DNA of 64,000 bases from Anaeramoeba ignava (taxonomy: Eukaryota > Metamonada > Anaeramoebidae): contig JAPDFW010000085.1 of NCBI GenBank assembly GCA_028826165.1, forward strand, positions 1-64,000. Reading direction: 5' to 3'. The notes under the pieces are model-generated. The model searched no databases and was not told the DNA's origin. It was given only the letters and a program-made list of their open reading frames with translations. Position numbers and translations under genes: made by a program. Positions 1-11,367 of this stretch are shown piece by piece (within the stretch, counting starts at the first letter, position 1; each line of letters starts with the position of its first letter).

Positions 1-1530
1 TAAATCATGATTAATTGAATAAATTTTGGGAAATAAATTAATAATTTCTTGTGTAATTTTTGATTCATTCAATTCAAAAATATTAGCATCATTCATCATT
101 AATAACTTGATTAATTTTGAATCATTTCTTTGAATTGCAATGTATAAAGGAGTTTGATTTTCTTTATTCTTAAAATTAACATCTGAACCTTTTTCAATCA
201 AAAATTTGATAATTTCAAAAACTTTTTCTCTTGATTGATATTGATATTGATATTGATATTGAAAAATATTTTCCAAAACTGTTTGATCAAAAACGTTTTT
301 GACGTTAATATCTGCTCCTTTTTCAAAAAGGAATTTAATTATTTCAAATACATTTTCTTTTTGATATTGTGAAATTAAATGTAGAAATGTGTCATAAGGA
401 TTAGTTTTAGCATTGACATCTATATTTTTCTCAATAAAAAATTTAATCATTTCAAATACATTTTCTTTTTGATATTGACAAATATAATGTAAAGCCAATT
501 CATTATGCTTATTTGTGGCATTGACATCTGCACCTTTTTCAACTAAATAACTGACAATTTCAAATACATTTTCTTTTTGAAATTTGCAAACTAAATGCAA
601 CGGTGTTTCCTGTCTTTTAGTTTTGGCATTAATATCTGCACCTTTTTCAACAAGAAATTTAATCATTTCAAATACATTTTCTTTTTGTAATTGACAAATA
701 TAATGTAAAGCCAATTCATTATGCTTATTTGTGGCATTGACATCTGCACCTTTTTCAACTAAATAACTGACAATTTCAAACGCAATTTCTTTTTGAAATT
801 GAAAAGAATAATGTAAAGGAGTTTGGCTATCAATATTTTTGATATTAACATCTGCCTCACTTTCAACAAGAAATTTAATCATTTCAAATACATTTTCTTT
901 TTGAAATTTGCAAACTAAATGTAAAGCTGTATCGCTTAAACTATTTATGGCATTGACATCTGCACCTTTTCCAACAAGAAATTTGACAATTTCAAATGCA
1001 TTTTCTTTTTGAAATTGACAAACAAAATGTAAAGCTGTTTGGATATCGATATTTTTGGCATTGATATCTACACCTTTTTGAATGAAAAAATGGAGCATTT
1101 GAATAATATTTTCATTTTGATATTTGCAAATTAAATGCAAGAATGTGTTATCAAAATTAGTTTTGACATTGGCATCTGCTCCATTCTCAACTAAAAACTT
1201 GGTAATCTCAAATGCATTTTTTTTTTGATATTGACAAACAAAATGTAAAGCTGTATCACCAAAAGTCGTTTTCAAATTGACATTAATACCTTTTCCAATT
1301 AAATATTTGATTGCTTCAAATACATTTGCTTTTTGAAATTGACAAACGTTATGCAAAAATGTTTCATTTAAATCGTTTTTAAAATTTATATCTTCTCCGT
1401 TTTCAAGAAGATATTTGATTGTTTCAAATTTGTTTTTAAATTTAGATTGATAAACATTCTCCAAAAGTGTTTGATTTAAATTATTTTTATTTTGATTTTC
1501 CGAAACGAATTTATTTTGGATTTTTTTCAT
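1..1530 (-). CDS. ANK-BTB array gene #1, 3' end cut off by window edge
   Basis: From the ATG at 1530 the frame is open to base 1, giving 510 visible codons. They hold about 13 ankyrin repeats of 33-36 residues, each with an LH..C.FQKEN-type first helix and a KFLVEKGADVN-type second helix. The last visible residues (..PKIYSINHDL) are the segment that leads into the BTB domains in all neighbours, so the BTB pair should lie just outside the window. Two blocks of near-identical DNA around 481-565 and 697-781 are 216 bp (two repeats) apart, showing internal duplication of repeats. A run of Gln-Tyr pairs (about 238-262) is coded by a simple repeat. The spacer to #2 is 51 bp. Function is not known; binding to other proteins is inferred from the fold. 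Confidence 0.85.
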   Translation of the reverse strand, partial: MKKIQNKFVSENQNKNNLNQTLLENVYQSKFKNKFETIKYLLENGEDINFKNDLNETFLHNVCQFQKANVFEAIKYLIGKGINVNLKTTFGDTALHFVCQYQKKNAFEITKFLVENGADANVKTNFDNTFLHLICKYQNENIIQMLHFFIQKGVDINAKNIDIQTALHFVCQFQKENAFEIVKFLVGKGADVNAINSLSDTALHLVCKFQKENVFEMIKFLVESEADVNIKNIDSQTPLHYSFQFQKEIAFEIVSYLVEKGADVNATNKHNELALHYICQLQKENVFEMIKFLVEKGADINAKTKRQETPLHLVCKFQKENVFEIVSYLVEKGADVNATNKHNELALHYICQYQKENVFEMIKFFIEKNIDVNAKTNPYDTFLHLISQYQKENVFEIIKFLFEKGADINVKNVFDQTVLENIFQYQYQYQYQSREKVFEIIKFLIEKGSDVNFKNKENQTPLYIAIQRNDSKLIKLLMMNDANIFELNESKITQEIINLFPKIYSINHDL

Positions 1531-1581
1531 TTAAGAGAAAGAAAAAATGAATTTTAAAAATGAAAAAACAAAATTTCATTT

Positions 1582-4254
1582 TTAAATCATTTGATTTAAA
1601 ATTAAATCAATAATTGAATTTGGATTTAATTGATAATAATCTTTAATATCTTCAAATTCTTCAATAATTTTCAAATTTATTTTGTTTTCTTCAATTTTAT
1701 CATGATAAAGGAAATAAATGAATTGATTTAAAGTTTCAAATGATTTTCCTGAATAATCATGAACTTGATTAGATTTATCTTCAACATTTAATTGAAACAT
1801 TCCTTTGAATAATTCACTTCTTAAAAATAATATTAATTTATGAACTTTAATTTCTTTTTCTTCTGAACAAATTATTGTAAAATCTTTTTTTGAATCATTT
1901 TCTTCATATAATTTTGATAAATCTTTTATTATTCCTTTTCTTTTAGATTTGGATTTAATCCAATTTGAATTTAATCCAATTTCTTTAAAAAATTCTTCAT
2001 TAATTTCCATTTCTTCTTCTTCTTCTTGAAAAATTTTTTTTTTCTTCAATTTTTCATTTAAATGATTCAAATTTGAATTGTATTTATTAAATTCATAATA
2101 ATTATCTAATTTATTATATTCATGAAATTGATTAATTTGATTCAATAAATTAATTTTGTTTAATGCATTTTCTCGATTAAATTCATCATCTTCAATTTCA
2201 TCATCATCATCATCATCATATTCACCATATTCAATTTCATCATCATCGTCGTCATCATCATATTCATTTTCAATTTGTTTAATTTGATTATAATAATTTT
2301 CTAAATTATTAAGTTTTTGAATTAAATTATCAAAATTAGGAAATCCAGTATAAATGAAATTAATTGCAATTTCAACAATTTCTTTTGGTTTTTTTTTGCA
2401 ATTATTGATAAATTTTTCTAAAATTGATTGATCATAATCAAATCTTAATAAAAGAATTTGTTTATGAACTTTGAATTTAAATGAATCATTTGATTCAATT
2501 TCGAAATCTGATAAATTATCATTTGATTTTAGTAAATTGTTTAAATCATGATTAATTGAATAAATTTTGGGAAATAAATTAATAATTTCTTGTGTAATTT
2601 CTGATTCATTCAATTCAAAAATATTAGCATCATTCATCATTAATAACTTGATTAATTTGGAATCATTTCTTTGAATTGCAATGTATAAAGGAGTTTGATT
2701 TTCTTTATTCTTAAAATTAACATCTGCACCTTTTTCAATCAAAAATTTGATAATTTCAAGTGAATCATTATCATTCCGAAATTTACAAGCTAAATGCAAA
2801 GGAATTTGATTATATTTATTTGCAGCATTGATATCTACTCCTTTTGAAAATAGTAATTGGGTGATTTTGTTTAAATTTTCATATTTTTGATATCGAAAAA
2901 CAACATGCAAAAGAGTTTGATCGAAATCATTTTTTGTATTGATATCTGCACCTTTTGAAATTAGATATTCCATGATTTCAATTACATTTTCATGATTTTG
3001 AAATTGACAAATATAATGTAAAGGTGTTTCGTTAAAATAAGTTTTTGCATTAACATCTGCACCTTTTTCAACTAAATATTTGATAATTACAAGTTGATTT
3101 TTGTAATTTTCGTGCTGATATTTGCAAATGTGATGCAAATATGTTTCTTTTTCGTCATTTTGGGTTTCTAAATTATCATTTTCTATTCCTTTTTCAATCA
3201 AATATTTTGCAATTTCAATGGAATTTTCAATTTGAAATTTGAAAATTAAATCAAAAGATGTTTCCTGTCTTATAGTTTTGGCATTGATATCTGCACCTTT
3301 TTCAACTAAATATTGGATAATTTCAAGTGAAGTTTGATGTTTTTGAAATTGAAAAACATAATGTAAAACTGTTTCGTTAAAATTAGTTTTGGCATTGACA
3401 TCTACACCTTTTGCAACTAATAATTTGATAATTTCAAATGATTCTTCATATTTTTGGAATTTACAAACTAAATGTAAAAGCGTTTGATTTCTATTATTTT
3501 TGAAATTAACATCTGCACCTTTTTCAATTAAGTACTTGATAATTTTAATTGAATTCGCATTTTGATTTTGATTTTGATTTTGATTTTGAATAAGATGAAA
3601 AAAGTTTTGAGTTGAATATTGTTTTTCGGGTTTATATTGACAAGCAAAATATAAAGGAGTTTGATTATATTCATTTCTGGCATTGATATCTACTCCTTTG
3701 TCAATTAACAATTTGATAATTTCAAATCGATTCTCTTTTTTAAATTGACAAGCATAATGTAACAATGTATTATTCTTTCTGTTCTTGACATTAACATCTG
3801 AACCTTTTTCAATTAAATATTTGATCGTCTCAATTGATTGTCTACTATATCTATAAAGAAAAATTGATTGTAAAGCTGTATTATTCCTTTTATTTTTGGC
3901 ATTGACATCTGCACCTCTCTCAACTAAATATTTGATAATTTGAAGTGAATTTGGATTTTCTGTTTCTGAGTAGAGTAGATTTCTGATTTCAAATTCACAA
4001 ATAGCATGTAAAGGTGTTTCATTAAATAAATTTTTGGCATTGATATCTGCACCTTTTTTAATTAATGCCTTAACAATTTTAAATGAATTTCGATGTGGAC
4101 TTTGACATACAAGATGTAAAGCTGTTTCATTAAATAAATTTTTGGCATTGATATCTGTATCTTTTGCAATTAGTATTTTTATATCTTTTATTTCTTTGGA
4201 TCGAAAAGAATCCGTTGAAATAAATGAAATGAAGTGTTCATTCAATAAACTCAT
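1582..4254 (-). CDS. ANK-BTB-BTB protein, array gene #2, intact
   Basis: The gene encodes 890 residues in one exon. About 14 ankyrin repeats fill residues 1-560. BTB1 lies near 580-640; its core reads DFEIE..FKVHKQILLLR and ends in NFIYTGF. BTB2 lies near 790-888 and has DFTIIC, EIKVHKLILFLRSELFKGMF and FIYFLYHD, the classic POZ landmarks. The linker holds two Asp/Glu runs (bases about 2183-2265, residues 660-690) coded by (CAT/ATC)-type triplet repeats. One ankyrin loop carries a Gln-Asn stretch (about 3555-3600). No BACK or Kelch region follows BTB2, and BTB2 ends at the C-terminus. Known BTB proteins dimerise and often bind cullin-3, but I cannot see evidence for partner choice here. Confidence 0.9.
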   Translation of the reverse strand: MSLLNEHFISFISTDSFRSKEIKDIKILIAKDTDINAKNLFNETALHLVCQSPHRNSFKIVKALIKKGADINAKNLFNETPLHAICEFEIRNLLYSETENPNSLQIIKYLVERGADVNAKNKRNNTALQSIFLYRYSRQSIETIKYLIEKGSDVNVKNRKNNTLLHYACQFKKENRFEIIKLLIDKGVDINARNEYNQTPLYFACQYKPEKQYSTQNFFHLIQNQNQNQNQNANSIKIIKYLIEKGADVNFKNNRNQTLLHLVCKFQKYEESFEIIKLLVAKGVDVNAKTNFNETVLHYVFQFQKHQTSLEIIQYLVEKGADINAKTIRQETSFDLIFKFQIENSIEIAKYLIEKGIENDNLETQNDEKETYLHHICKYQHENYKNQLVIIKYLVEKGADVNAKTYFNETPLHYICQFQNHENVIEIMEYLISKGADINTKNDFDQTLLHVVFRYQKYENLNKITQLLFSKGVDINAANKYNQIPLHLACKFRNDNDSLEIIKFLIEKGADVNFKNKENQTPLYIAIQRNDSKLIKLLMMNDANIFELNESEITQEIINLFPKIYSINHDLNNLLKSNDNLSDFEIESNDSFKFKVHKQILLLRFDYDQSILEKFINNCKKKPKEIVEIAINFIYTGFPNFDNLIQKLNNLENYYNQIKQIENEYDDDDDDDEIEYGEYDDDDDDEIEDDEFNRENALNKINLLNQINQFHEYNKLDNYYEFNKYNSNLNHLNEKLKKKKIFQEEEEEMEINEEFFKEIGLNSNWIKSKSKRKGIIKDLSKLYEENDSKKDFTIICSEEKEIKVHKLILFLRSELFKGMFQLNVEDKSNQVHDYSGKSFETLNQFIYFLYHDKIEENKINLKIIEEFEDIKDYYQLNPNSIIDLILNQMI

Positions 4255-4307
4255 TTATTGAATCTTTTTAAAAAAAAATGAATTTTAAAAATGAAAAAAA
4301 AAATTTT
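4255..4307 (-). promoter_or_regulatory. compact spacer, type I (between #2 and #3)
   Basis: Only 53 bp separate the start of #2 from the stop of #3. On the coding strand it holds TTTTTCATTTTTAAAATTCA followed by a poly-T/poly-A switch and ATTCAATAA just before the ATG. The spacers at 1531-1581 and 6871-6940 share the TTTTTCATTTTTAAAATTCA core. Whatever ends one transcript and starts the next must fit here. Promoter role is inferred from position and conservation. Confidence 0.5.
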
Positions 4308-6870
4308 TTAAATTAAATCATTCAAAATTAAATCAATAATTGAATTTAGATTTAATTGGAAATAATCTTTAATATCTTTAAATTCTTCAATAATGCTGGA
4401 ATTAAATTTGTTTTCTTCAATTTCATCATGATAAAGAAAATAAATAAATTGATTTAAAGTTTCAAATGATTTTTCTGAATAATCATGAACTTGATTTGAT
4501 TTATCTTCAATATTTAATTGAAACATTCCTTTGAAATAATTCACTTCTTATAAATAATATTAATTTATGAACTTTAATTTCTTTTTCATCTTCACAAATT
4601 ATTGTAAAATCTTTTTTTGAATCATCTTCTTTATATAATTTTGATAAATCTTTTATTATTCCATTTCTTTTGGATTTTGATTTAATCCAATTTGAATCAA
4701 ATCCAATTTCTTTAAAAAATTCTTCATTAATTTTCATTTCTTCTTTTTCAATTCCTTTTTCTTCTTTTTCTTCTTCGCTTCTCAAATTGTATATTTGTTC
4801 AATTTTTTCGAATTGATCTTTCTCATCAGCGGTTTTTCTCCATTCCAAATATTCATTTTTGATTTGTTTAATTTGATTATTGAAATTGATTAAATTGTTA
4901 ATTCTTTGAATAAAATGGTCTAAATTAGGAAATCCAGTATAAATGAAATTAATTGCAATTTCAACAATTTCTTTTGGTTTTTTTTTGCAATTATCAATAA
5001 ATCCTTCTAAATTTAATTGATCATAATCAAATCTTAATAAAAGAATTTGTTTATGAACTTTGAATTTAAATGAATCATTTGTTTTAATTTCAAAATCTGA
5101 TAAATTATCATTTGAATTTAATAAAATATTTAAATCTTGATTAAATGAATAAATTTTGGGAAGAAATTGAATGATTTCTTGAGTTTCTGATTCATTCAAT
5201 TCAAAAATATCAGCATCATTCATCATTAATAACTTGACTAATTTGGAATCATTTCTTTGGATTGCAATTTGTAAAGGTGTTTTGTGACTTTTATTTTTTG
5301 TATCGATATCAGCTCCTTTTTCAATCAAACACTTAATGATATCAAGTGAATCTTCATGTTTCCGAAATTGACAAACTAAATGAAAAGGAGTTTGATCGTG
5401 GTTATTTTTGGCATTGACATCTGCACCGTTTTCAATTAAATATTTGATAGTACTAATTGTAAATTTCTTTTTATCTTGGCAAACTAAGTGTAAAGGTGTT
5501 TTATTTGCATAATCTCTGGCATTGACATCTGCTCCTTTTTCAAGCAAATGTTGAATTATTTTGCTTATATTTTCGTGACTATTTCGACAAATTAAATGCA
5601 AAGATGTTTGGTCGTTTTTATTTCTGTTGTTGACATCTGAACCTTTTTCAACTAAATATTTGATGATCTCAATTGGATTTTTATTTGGTTTATATTTCCA
5701 ACAAACTAAATTCAAAGGTGTTTCATTATTATTAGTTTTGGCATTGATGTCTGCTCCCTTTTCAACTAAAATCTGGGTAATTTCAAATGAATTCTCTTGT
5801 TTTTGAAATTGACAAACGAAGTGTAATGGTGTTTGTTTCCTCTTATTTTGGACATTGACATCTGAACCTTTTTCAATTAAATATTTGATCACCTCATTTG
5901 AATATTGATATAAACAAGCAAAATGCAAAGGTGTTTGACTTCTATCGTTTTTGGCATTGATATCTGCTCCTTTTTCAACTAAATATTTGATAATTTCAAA
6001 TGAAGTATCTTGTTGAAATTGACAAGCATAATGTAAAGTTGTTTCGTTTTTATTATTTTTGGCATTAATATCTGAACCTTTTTCAACTAAATATTTGATG
6101 ATATGAAAGGAATCTTCATTTCTTTGAAATTGACAAGCATAATGTAATGTTGTTTCGTTTTTATTATTTTTGGCATTGATATCTGCTCCTTTTTCAACAA
6201 AATATTTGATAATTTCAAATGAATTATCTTTTTGAAATTGACAAGCATAATGTAATGTTGTTTCGTTTTTATTATTTTTGGCATTAATATCTGCACCTTT
6301 TTCAACTAAATATTTGATAATTTCAAATGAATTATCTTGTTGAAATTGACAAGCATAATGTAAAGTTGTTTCGTTTTTATTATTTTTGGCATTAATATCT
6401 GCACCTTTTTCAACAAAATATTTGATAATTTCAAATGAATTATCTTTTTGAAATTGACAAGCATAATGTAATGTTGTTTCGTTTTCTTTAGTTTGGGCAT
6501 TAACATCTGAACCTTTTTCAATTAAATATTTGATAATTTCAAATGAATTATCTTGTTGAAATTGACAAGCATAATGTAAAGTTGTTTCGTTTTTATTATT
6601 TTTGGCATTAATATCTGCACCTTTTTCAACAAAATATTTGATAATTTCAAATGAATTATCTTGTTGAAATTGACAGGCATAATGTAAAGGTGTTTCGTTT
6701 TCTTTAGTTTGGGCATTAATATCTTCTCCTTTTTCAATTAATAATTTTATTTCTTCAAATGTGTAATCATCTTCAAAAGCATAATGTAAAAGAGTTTTTT
6801 TTCTTATTGGAATTGTCCTCAATTTATTTTGCGAATTTGAATTAGGATTTTTTTGATTTTGCTTATTCAT
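4308..6870 (-). CDS. ANK-BTB-BTB protein, array gene #3, broken by a 1-bp frameshift in BTB2
   Basis: The ATG at 6870 opens a 787-codon frame with about 16 ankyrin repeats, BTB1 (residues about 590-640) and the start of BTB2. At 4531-4540 this copy has TTGAAATAAT where the neighbours have TTGAATAAT. The extra A turns the expected RSELFKGMFQ into RSELFQRNVS and the frame stops at 4507. The remaining 75 or so codons of BTB2 continue intact in another frame to a stop at 4308. This is either a recent pseudogene, a truncated ANK-BTB1 protein or an assembly error. Repeats 2-9 are nearly identical at DNA level (108-bp units), so this member has expanded recently. Confidence 0.8.
4534..4536 (-). other. 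frameshift site in array gene #3
   Basis: One extra A in the run at 4534-4536, compared with the same position in #2 (about 1807) and every other intact copy. Reading on both sides matches BTB2, so removing one base restores agreement with the family. Confidence 0.8.
5985..6720 (-). repeat. homogenised 108-bp ankyrin-repeat units in gene #3
   Basis: Seven consecutive units of 108 bp (36 codons) are almost identical. The repeated protein unit contains ETTLHYACQFQ and EIIKYFVEKGADINAKNN. The units alternate between two versions (LIEKGSDVNAQTKE and FVEKGADINAKNNK), so the copied block was probably a pair of 216 bp. Other array genes have repeats that differ much more from each other. Confidence 0.85.
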
Positions 6871-6940
6871 TTATTTTTTTATTGAATTTTTTTAAAAAAA
6901 AAATGAATTTTAAAAAAAATGAAAAAAAAATTTTTTTGAA

Positions 6941-9900
6941 TTAATAATTTTGAAGGAAATCATTTAAAAATAAATCAATTATTGAATTTGGATTTAATTG
7001 ATAATAATTTTTTAAATCTTTAAATTCTTCAATCATTTTCCGAAAAATTTTGTTTTCATCAAGTTTATCATTATAAAGAAAATAAATAAATTGATTTAAT
7101 GTTTGAGAAGATTTTTGTGTTTTATCATGAACTTGATTAGATTTATCTTGAATATTTAATTGAAACATTCTTTTGAATAATTCACTTCTTATTATCAATA
7201 TTAATTTATGAACTTTGATTTTCTTTTCAATTTTCTTTTCAATTTCAATTTCAATTTCTTCTTCATTTTTCTTTTCAATTTCAATTTCTTCTTCATAAAT
7301 TATTGTAAAATCTTTTTTTGAATCATCTTCTTTATATAATTTTTTGAAATCTTTTATTATTCCATTTCTTTTGGATTTGGATTTAATCCAATTTGAATCA
7401 AATCCAATTTCTTTAAAAAATTCTTCATTAATTTCCATTTCTTCTTCTTCAATTCTTTTTTCTTCTTCTTTTTCTTCATTTCTTAATTTATAATTAATTT
7501 TGATTTTTTGAGTCAACTCATTCCATGAAATTTTTTTTGTTTTATAATATTCATTTTCAATTTGTTTAATTTGATTATTATAATTGATTAAATTGTTAAT
7601 TCTTTGAATAAAATTATCAAAATTAGGAAATCCAGTATAAATGAAATTAATTACAATTTCAACAATTTCTTTTGGATTTTTTTTGCAATTGTCAATAAAT
7701 TTTTCTAGAATTGATTGATTATAATCAAATCTTAATAAAAGAATTTGTTTATGAACTTTGAATTTAAATGAATCTTTTGTTTCAATTTCAAAATCTGTTA
7801 AATTATCATTTGATTTTAATAAATTATTTAGATCTTGATTAATTGAATAAATTTTGGGAAATAAATCAATCATTTCTTGAGCAATTTCGTAATCTGTTAA
7901 TTGGAAAATATCAACATCGTTTAATAACAAAATCTTAATAAAATTGGAATCTTTTCTTAGGATTGCGTAATGTAATAAAGTTTGATTATAACTATTTTTG
8001 GCATTGACATCTGAACCTTTCTTAATCAAATATTTTATGATTTGAAATGATGGTTGCTTTTGATGTTGATAGGCATAGTGTAAAGGTATTTCGTTGTATT
8101 TGTTTTTGGCATTGACATCTGCTCCTTTTTTAATAAGAAATCTGATCACAAATATTGAGTACTTATGGTTTTGATTTTGACAAGCAAAGTGTAAAGGTGT
8201 TTTATTTGAATCGTCTTTGGCATTGATATCTGCTCCGCTTTCAATAAGAATGTCGATCACTTTACAAGAGTTTTTGTCTTGGTGAAAAAGACAAAGAAAA
8301 TGCAACAAGTTTTGATTGAATTTATTTTGGACATTGATGTCTGCACCGTTTTCTATTAAATATCTGACAATTTCAAGTGAGATTTGATTGTGTTGATGTC
8401 GACAAGCTAAATACAAAGGTGTTTGATTATCACTATTTTTGACATTAACATCTGTTCCCTTTTCTATTAAATATTTGACAATTTCAAGTGATGCTTTGTG
8501 TTGAAATTGACAAGCATAATGTAACGGTGTTTGTCTCATTATATTTTGGACGTTGACATTTAATCCATTTTGAGAGAGTTTTTTGATAATTTCAAACGAA
8601 GCTTGATTTTTTTGAAATTGACAAGTATAATGTAACGGTGTTTGGGAGATGTTGTTTTTGAAATTAACATCTGCTCCATTTTCAACAAGTATTTTGGTCA
8701 TTTCAAATGCGATTTGTGGATTTTTTTGAAATTGACAAACTAAATGTAATGGAGTTTCGTTAATGCCACTGTTGACATTGACAAATGCTCCTTTATTGAT
8801 GAGAAACTTGAGAATTTTGATTGCATTTTCATTTCTTTGAAATTGGCAAACATAGTGTAAAGAGGTTTCGTTTTCAATATTTTTGGCATTGACATCTGCA
8901 CCTTTAAAAATCAAATATTTTATAATTTCAAATGTGTTTTCATGCTTTTGATATTTGCAAACTAAATGCAATAATGTTTCATGTTTGTAATTTTTGGCAT
9001 TAACACGTGAACCTTTTTCAATTAAATATCTGACAACTTCATATGTGTTAAATTTGTTTTGAAATTGACAAAGTAAATGCAACGGAATTTCATTTTTGTT
9101 ATTTTTGATATTGACATCTGCTTCATTTTCAACTAGTAATTTGATAATAGGAAATGTATTCAGATTTTTATATTTACAAGCAAAATGTAAAGGTGTTTCA
9201 TCGTATTTATTTTTGGCATTGACACTCGCACATTTTTGAATTAAATACTTAATAATTTCAAATTTGTTTAAATATAGCATTTGGTTTTGTATTTGACTCT
9301 GAATTTGATTTTGAATTTGCATTTGAATTTGATTTTGAATTTGAATTTGATTTTGCAAATGATTTTGAAAATGAATTTGATTTGGGAAATGTATTTGAAT
9401 AGGATTTTGATTTGAAAATTGGATTTTGATTTGATTTTGATTTTGATTTTGAAAAGGAATTTTTTCTTTTATCAATAAAATTTGATTTTGATTTAAATTT
9501 TTAATTTGAATTTGATTTTTAATTTGATTTTGATTTTGATTTTGATTTTGGTTTTGATTTAAATTTTGATTTTGATTTTGATTTTGATTTTGATTTTGAT
9601 TTTGATTTTGATTTTGATTTTGATTTTGATTTTGATTTTGATTTTGATTTTGATTTTGATTTTGATTTATGATTTTGATTTTGATTTATATTTTGATTTT
9701 GATTTATATTTTGATTTTGATTTTGATTTTGATTTTGATTTATATTTAAATTTTGATTTTGATTTTGATTTTGATTTAAATTTTGATTTTGATTTAAATT
9801 TTGATTTTGATTTGATTTTGATTTTGATTTTGATTTTGATTTTGATTTTGATTTTGATTTATATTTTGATTTTGATTTTGATTTTGATTTATATTTTGAT

Positions 9901-11254
9901 TTTGATTTATATTTTGATTTTGATTTATATTTTGATTTTGATTTAAATTTTGATTTTGATTTTGATTTTGATTTTGATTTTGATTTTGATTTTGATTTTG
10001 ATTTTGATTTTGATTTTGATTTTGATTTTGATTTTGATTTTGATTTTGATTTTGATTTTGATTTATATTTTGATTTTGATTTATATTTTGATTTTGATTT
10101 TGATTTTGATTTATATTTTGATTTTGATTTTGATTTTGATTTTGATTTTGATTTTGATTTTGATTTTGATTTTGATTTTGATTTTGATTTATATTTTGAT
10201 TTAAATTTTGATTTTGATTTTGATTTTGATTTTGATTTTGATTTTGATTTAAATTTTGATTTTGATTTTGATTTTGATTTTGATTTTGATTTAAATTTTG
10301 ATTTTGATTTAAATTTTGATTTTGATTTATATTTTGATTTTGATTTATATTTTGATTTAGATTTAGATTTTGATTTAAATTTTCTTGTTGATTTTGATTT
10401 TGATTTCTCTTTTTCATTTTACTTCTAATAAGTAAATGTAAAGGTGTTTGATTGTCTTTTGTTTTGGCATTGATATCTGAACCATTTTCAACAAGAACTT
10501 TTATAGCTGTGAAAGCATTTATATTTCGACATTCACAAGCATAATGTAAAGGAATTTTATTTTCATTATTTTTGGCATTGAGATATGCACCTTTTGAAAG
10601 TAAAAAATTTAAAACTTCCTCAACTGAATCTAAATTTTCCTTTTGATATTGACAAACATAATGTAATGGTGTTTTGTTCAATTTAGTTTTTGCATTTGCA
10701 GTTGCATTTGAACCATATTGAATTAACAACTTAACAATCCCCAAAAAATTAGTTTTGTTTTGAAATTGACAAGCGAAATGCAAAGGAATTTCACGTAAAT
10801 ATGTTTTGGCATTAACATCTGCTCCTTTTTCAATGAGAAGTTTTATGACGTTGAAAGAATTTTTGTACTGAAATTGACAAGCATAATGTAAAGGAGTTTT
10901 ATGAAGATCATCAACTGCATTAATCCCAGCACCACTTTCAATAAGTAGCTTAATGACATTGACTGAGTTTTCTTTTTGAAATTGACAAGCATAATGTAAA
11001 GGTGTTTCATTATGACTACTTTTGGCACTGATATCTGCTCCTTTTTCAATAAGCAAATTGATTACTTCTAAAGAATGACAATTTCTACATGCAACGTGTA
11101 ATGGAGTTATGTTCCTATTTGTTTGTTTTGATATTTGCTTTCTTGTTCGAAATACAATTTTTTCTTTTGGAAGTATTTGTTGATGTTGATGTTGATGTGT
11201 CACTGAAAATAATTGTGATTTATTTTCATTTGTTTTATTTTTGCGGGAATTCAT
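6941..11254 (-). CDS. ANK-(Asn-Gln tract)-ANK-BTB-BTB protein, array gene #4, joined across two slips
   Basis: Two open stretches, 11254-9794 and about 9685-6941, are in the same frame, have no spacer between them and are best read as one gene of about 1437 residues. The first holds 6-7 ankyrin repeats from residue 40 to about 280 and then a long Asn-Gln tract. The second continues with Gln/Asn, then about 13 ankyrin repeats, BTB1 (about 7620-7790) and BTB2 (about 6945-7310). A 1-bp loss near 9811 and a 1-bp gain near 9666-9670 shift the tract out of frame only between these points, where stops such as 9794-9796 and 9686-9688 appear. BTB2 also has an inserted EIEIEKK-type run (about 7213-7300). 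There is no ATG near 9475 that could start a separate second gene. An assembly error in the tract is the simplest explanation. Confidence 0.7.
9290..10410 (-). repeat. Asn-Gln (TTTTGA)n hexanucleotide tract inside coding gene #4
   Basis: About 1.1 kb of TTTTGA units on the plus strand; on the coding strand this is AATCAA, which reads (Asn-Gln)n with scattered Leu-Asn and Ile-Asn (TTTAAAT and TTTATAT variants). From about 9480 down to 9290 it grades into a less regular Gln/Asn/Ile-rich segment. On the plus strand the same DNA reads as Ile-Leu or Asp-Phe repeats, which are only shadows. Confidence 0.9.
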
Positions 11255-11367
11255 TTTTCTTTTATTTTTTTTTTTTTAAATTGAAAGTGAAAAAAATGGA
11301 AAAATGAAAAAAATTTTTTCAAATTTTTAATCTTCATTTATTTTCATTTTCTTTATTCAAAAATAAA

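Noticed and set aside
5985-6720. Regularly spaced near-identical repeats resembling a CRISPR array
   Set aside because: The 108-bp units are contiguous coding ankyrin repeats without unique spacers, in a eukaryotic genome.
6941-9475. A separate gene starting near 9475
   Set aside because: The first codon there is TTG, not ATG; the frame stays open upstream into the Asn-Gln tract and there is no spacer as between all other array genes.
9566-10204. Plus-strand open frames of Ile-Leu and Asp-Phe repeats
   Set aside because: They are antisense readings of the Asn-Gln hexamer tract; any perfect TTTTGA repeat is open in all frames.
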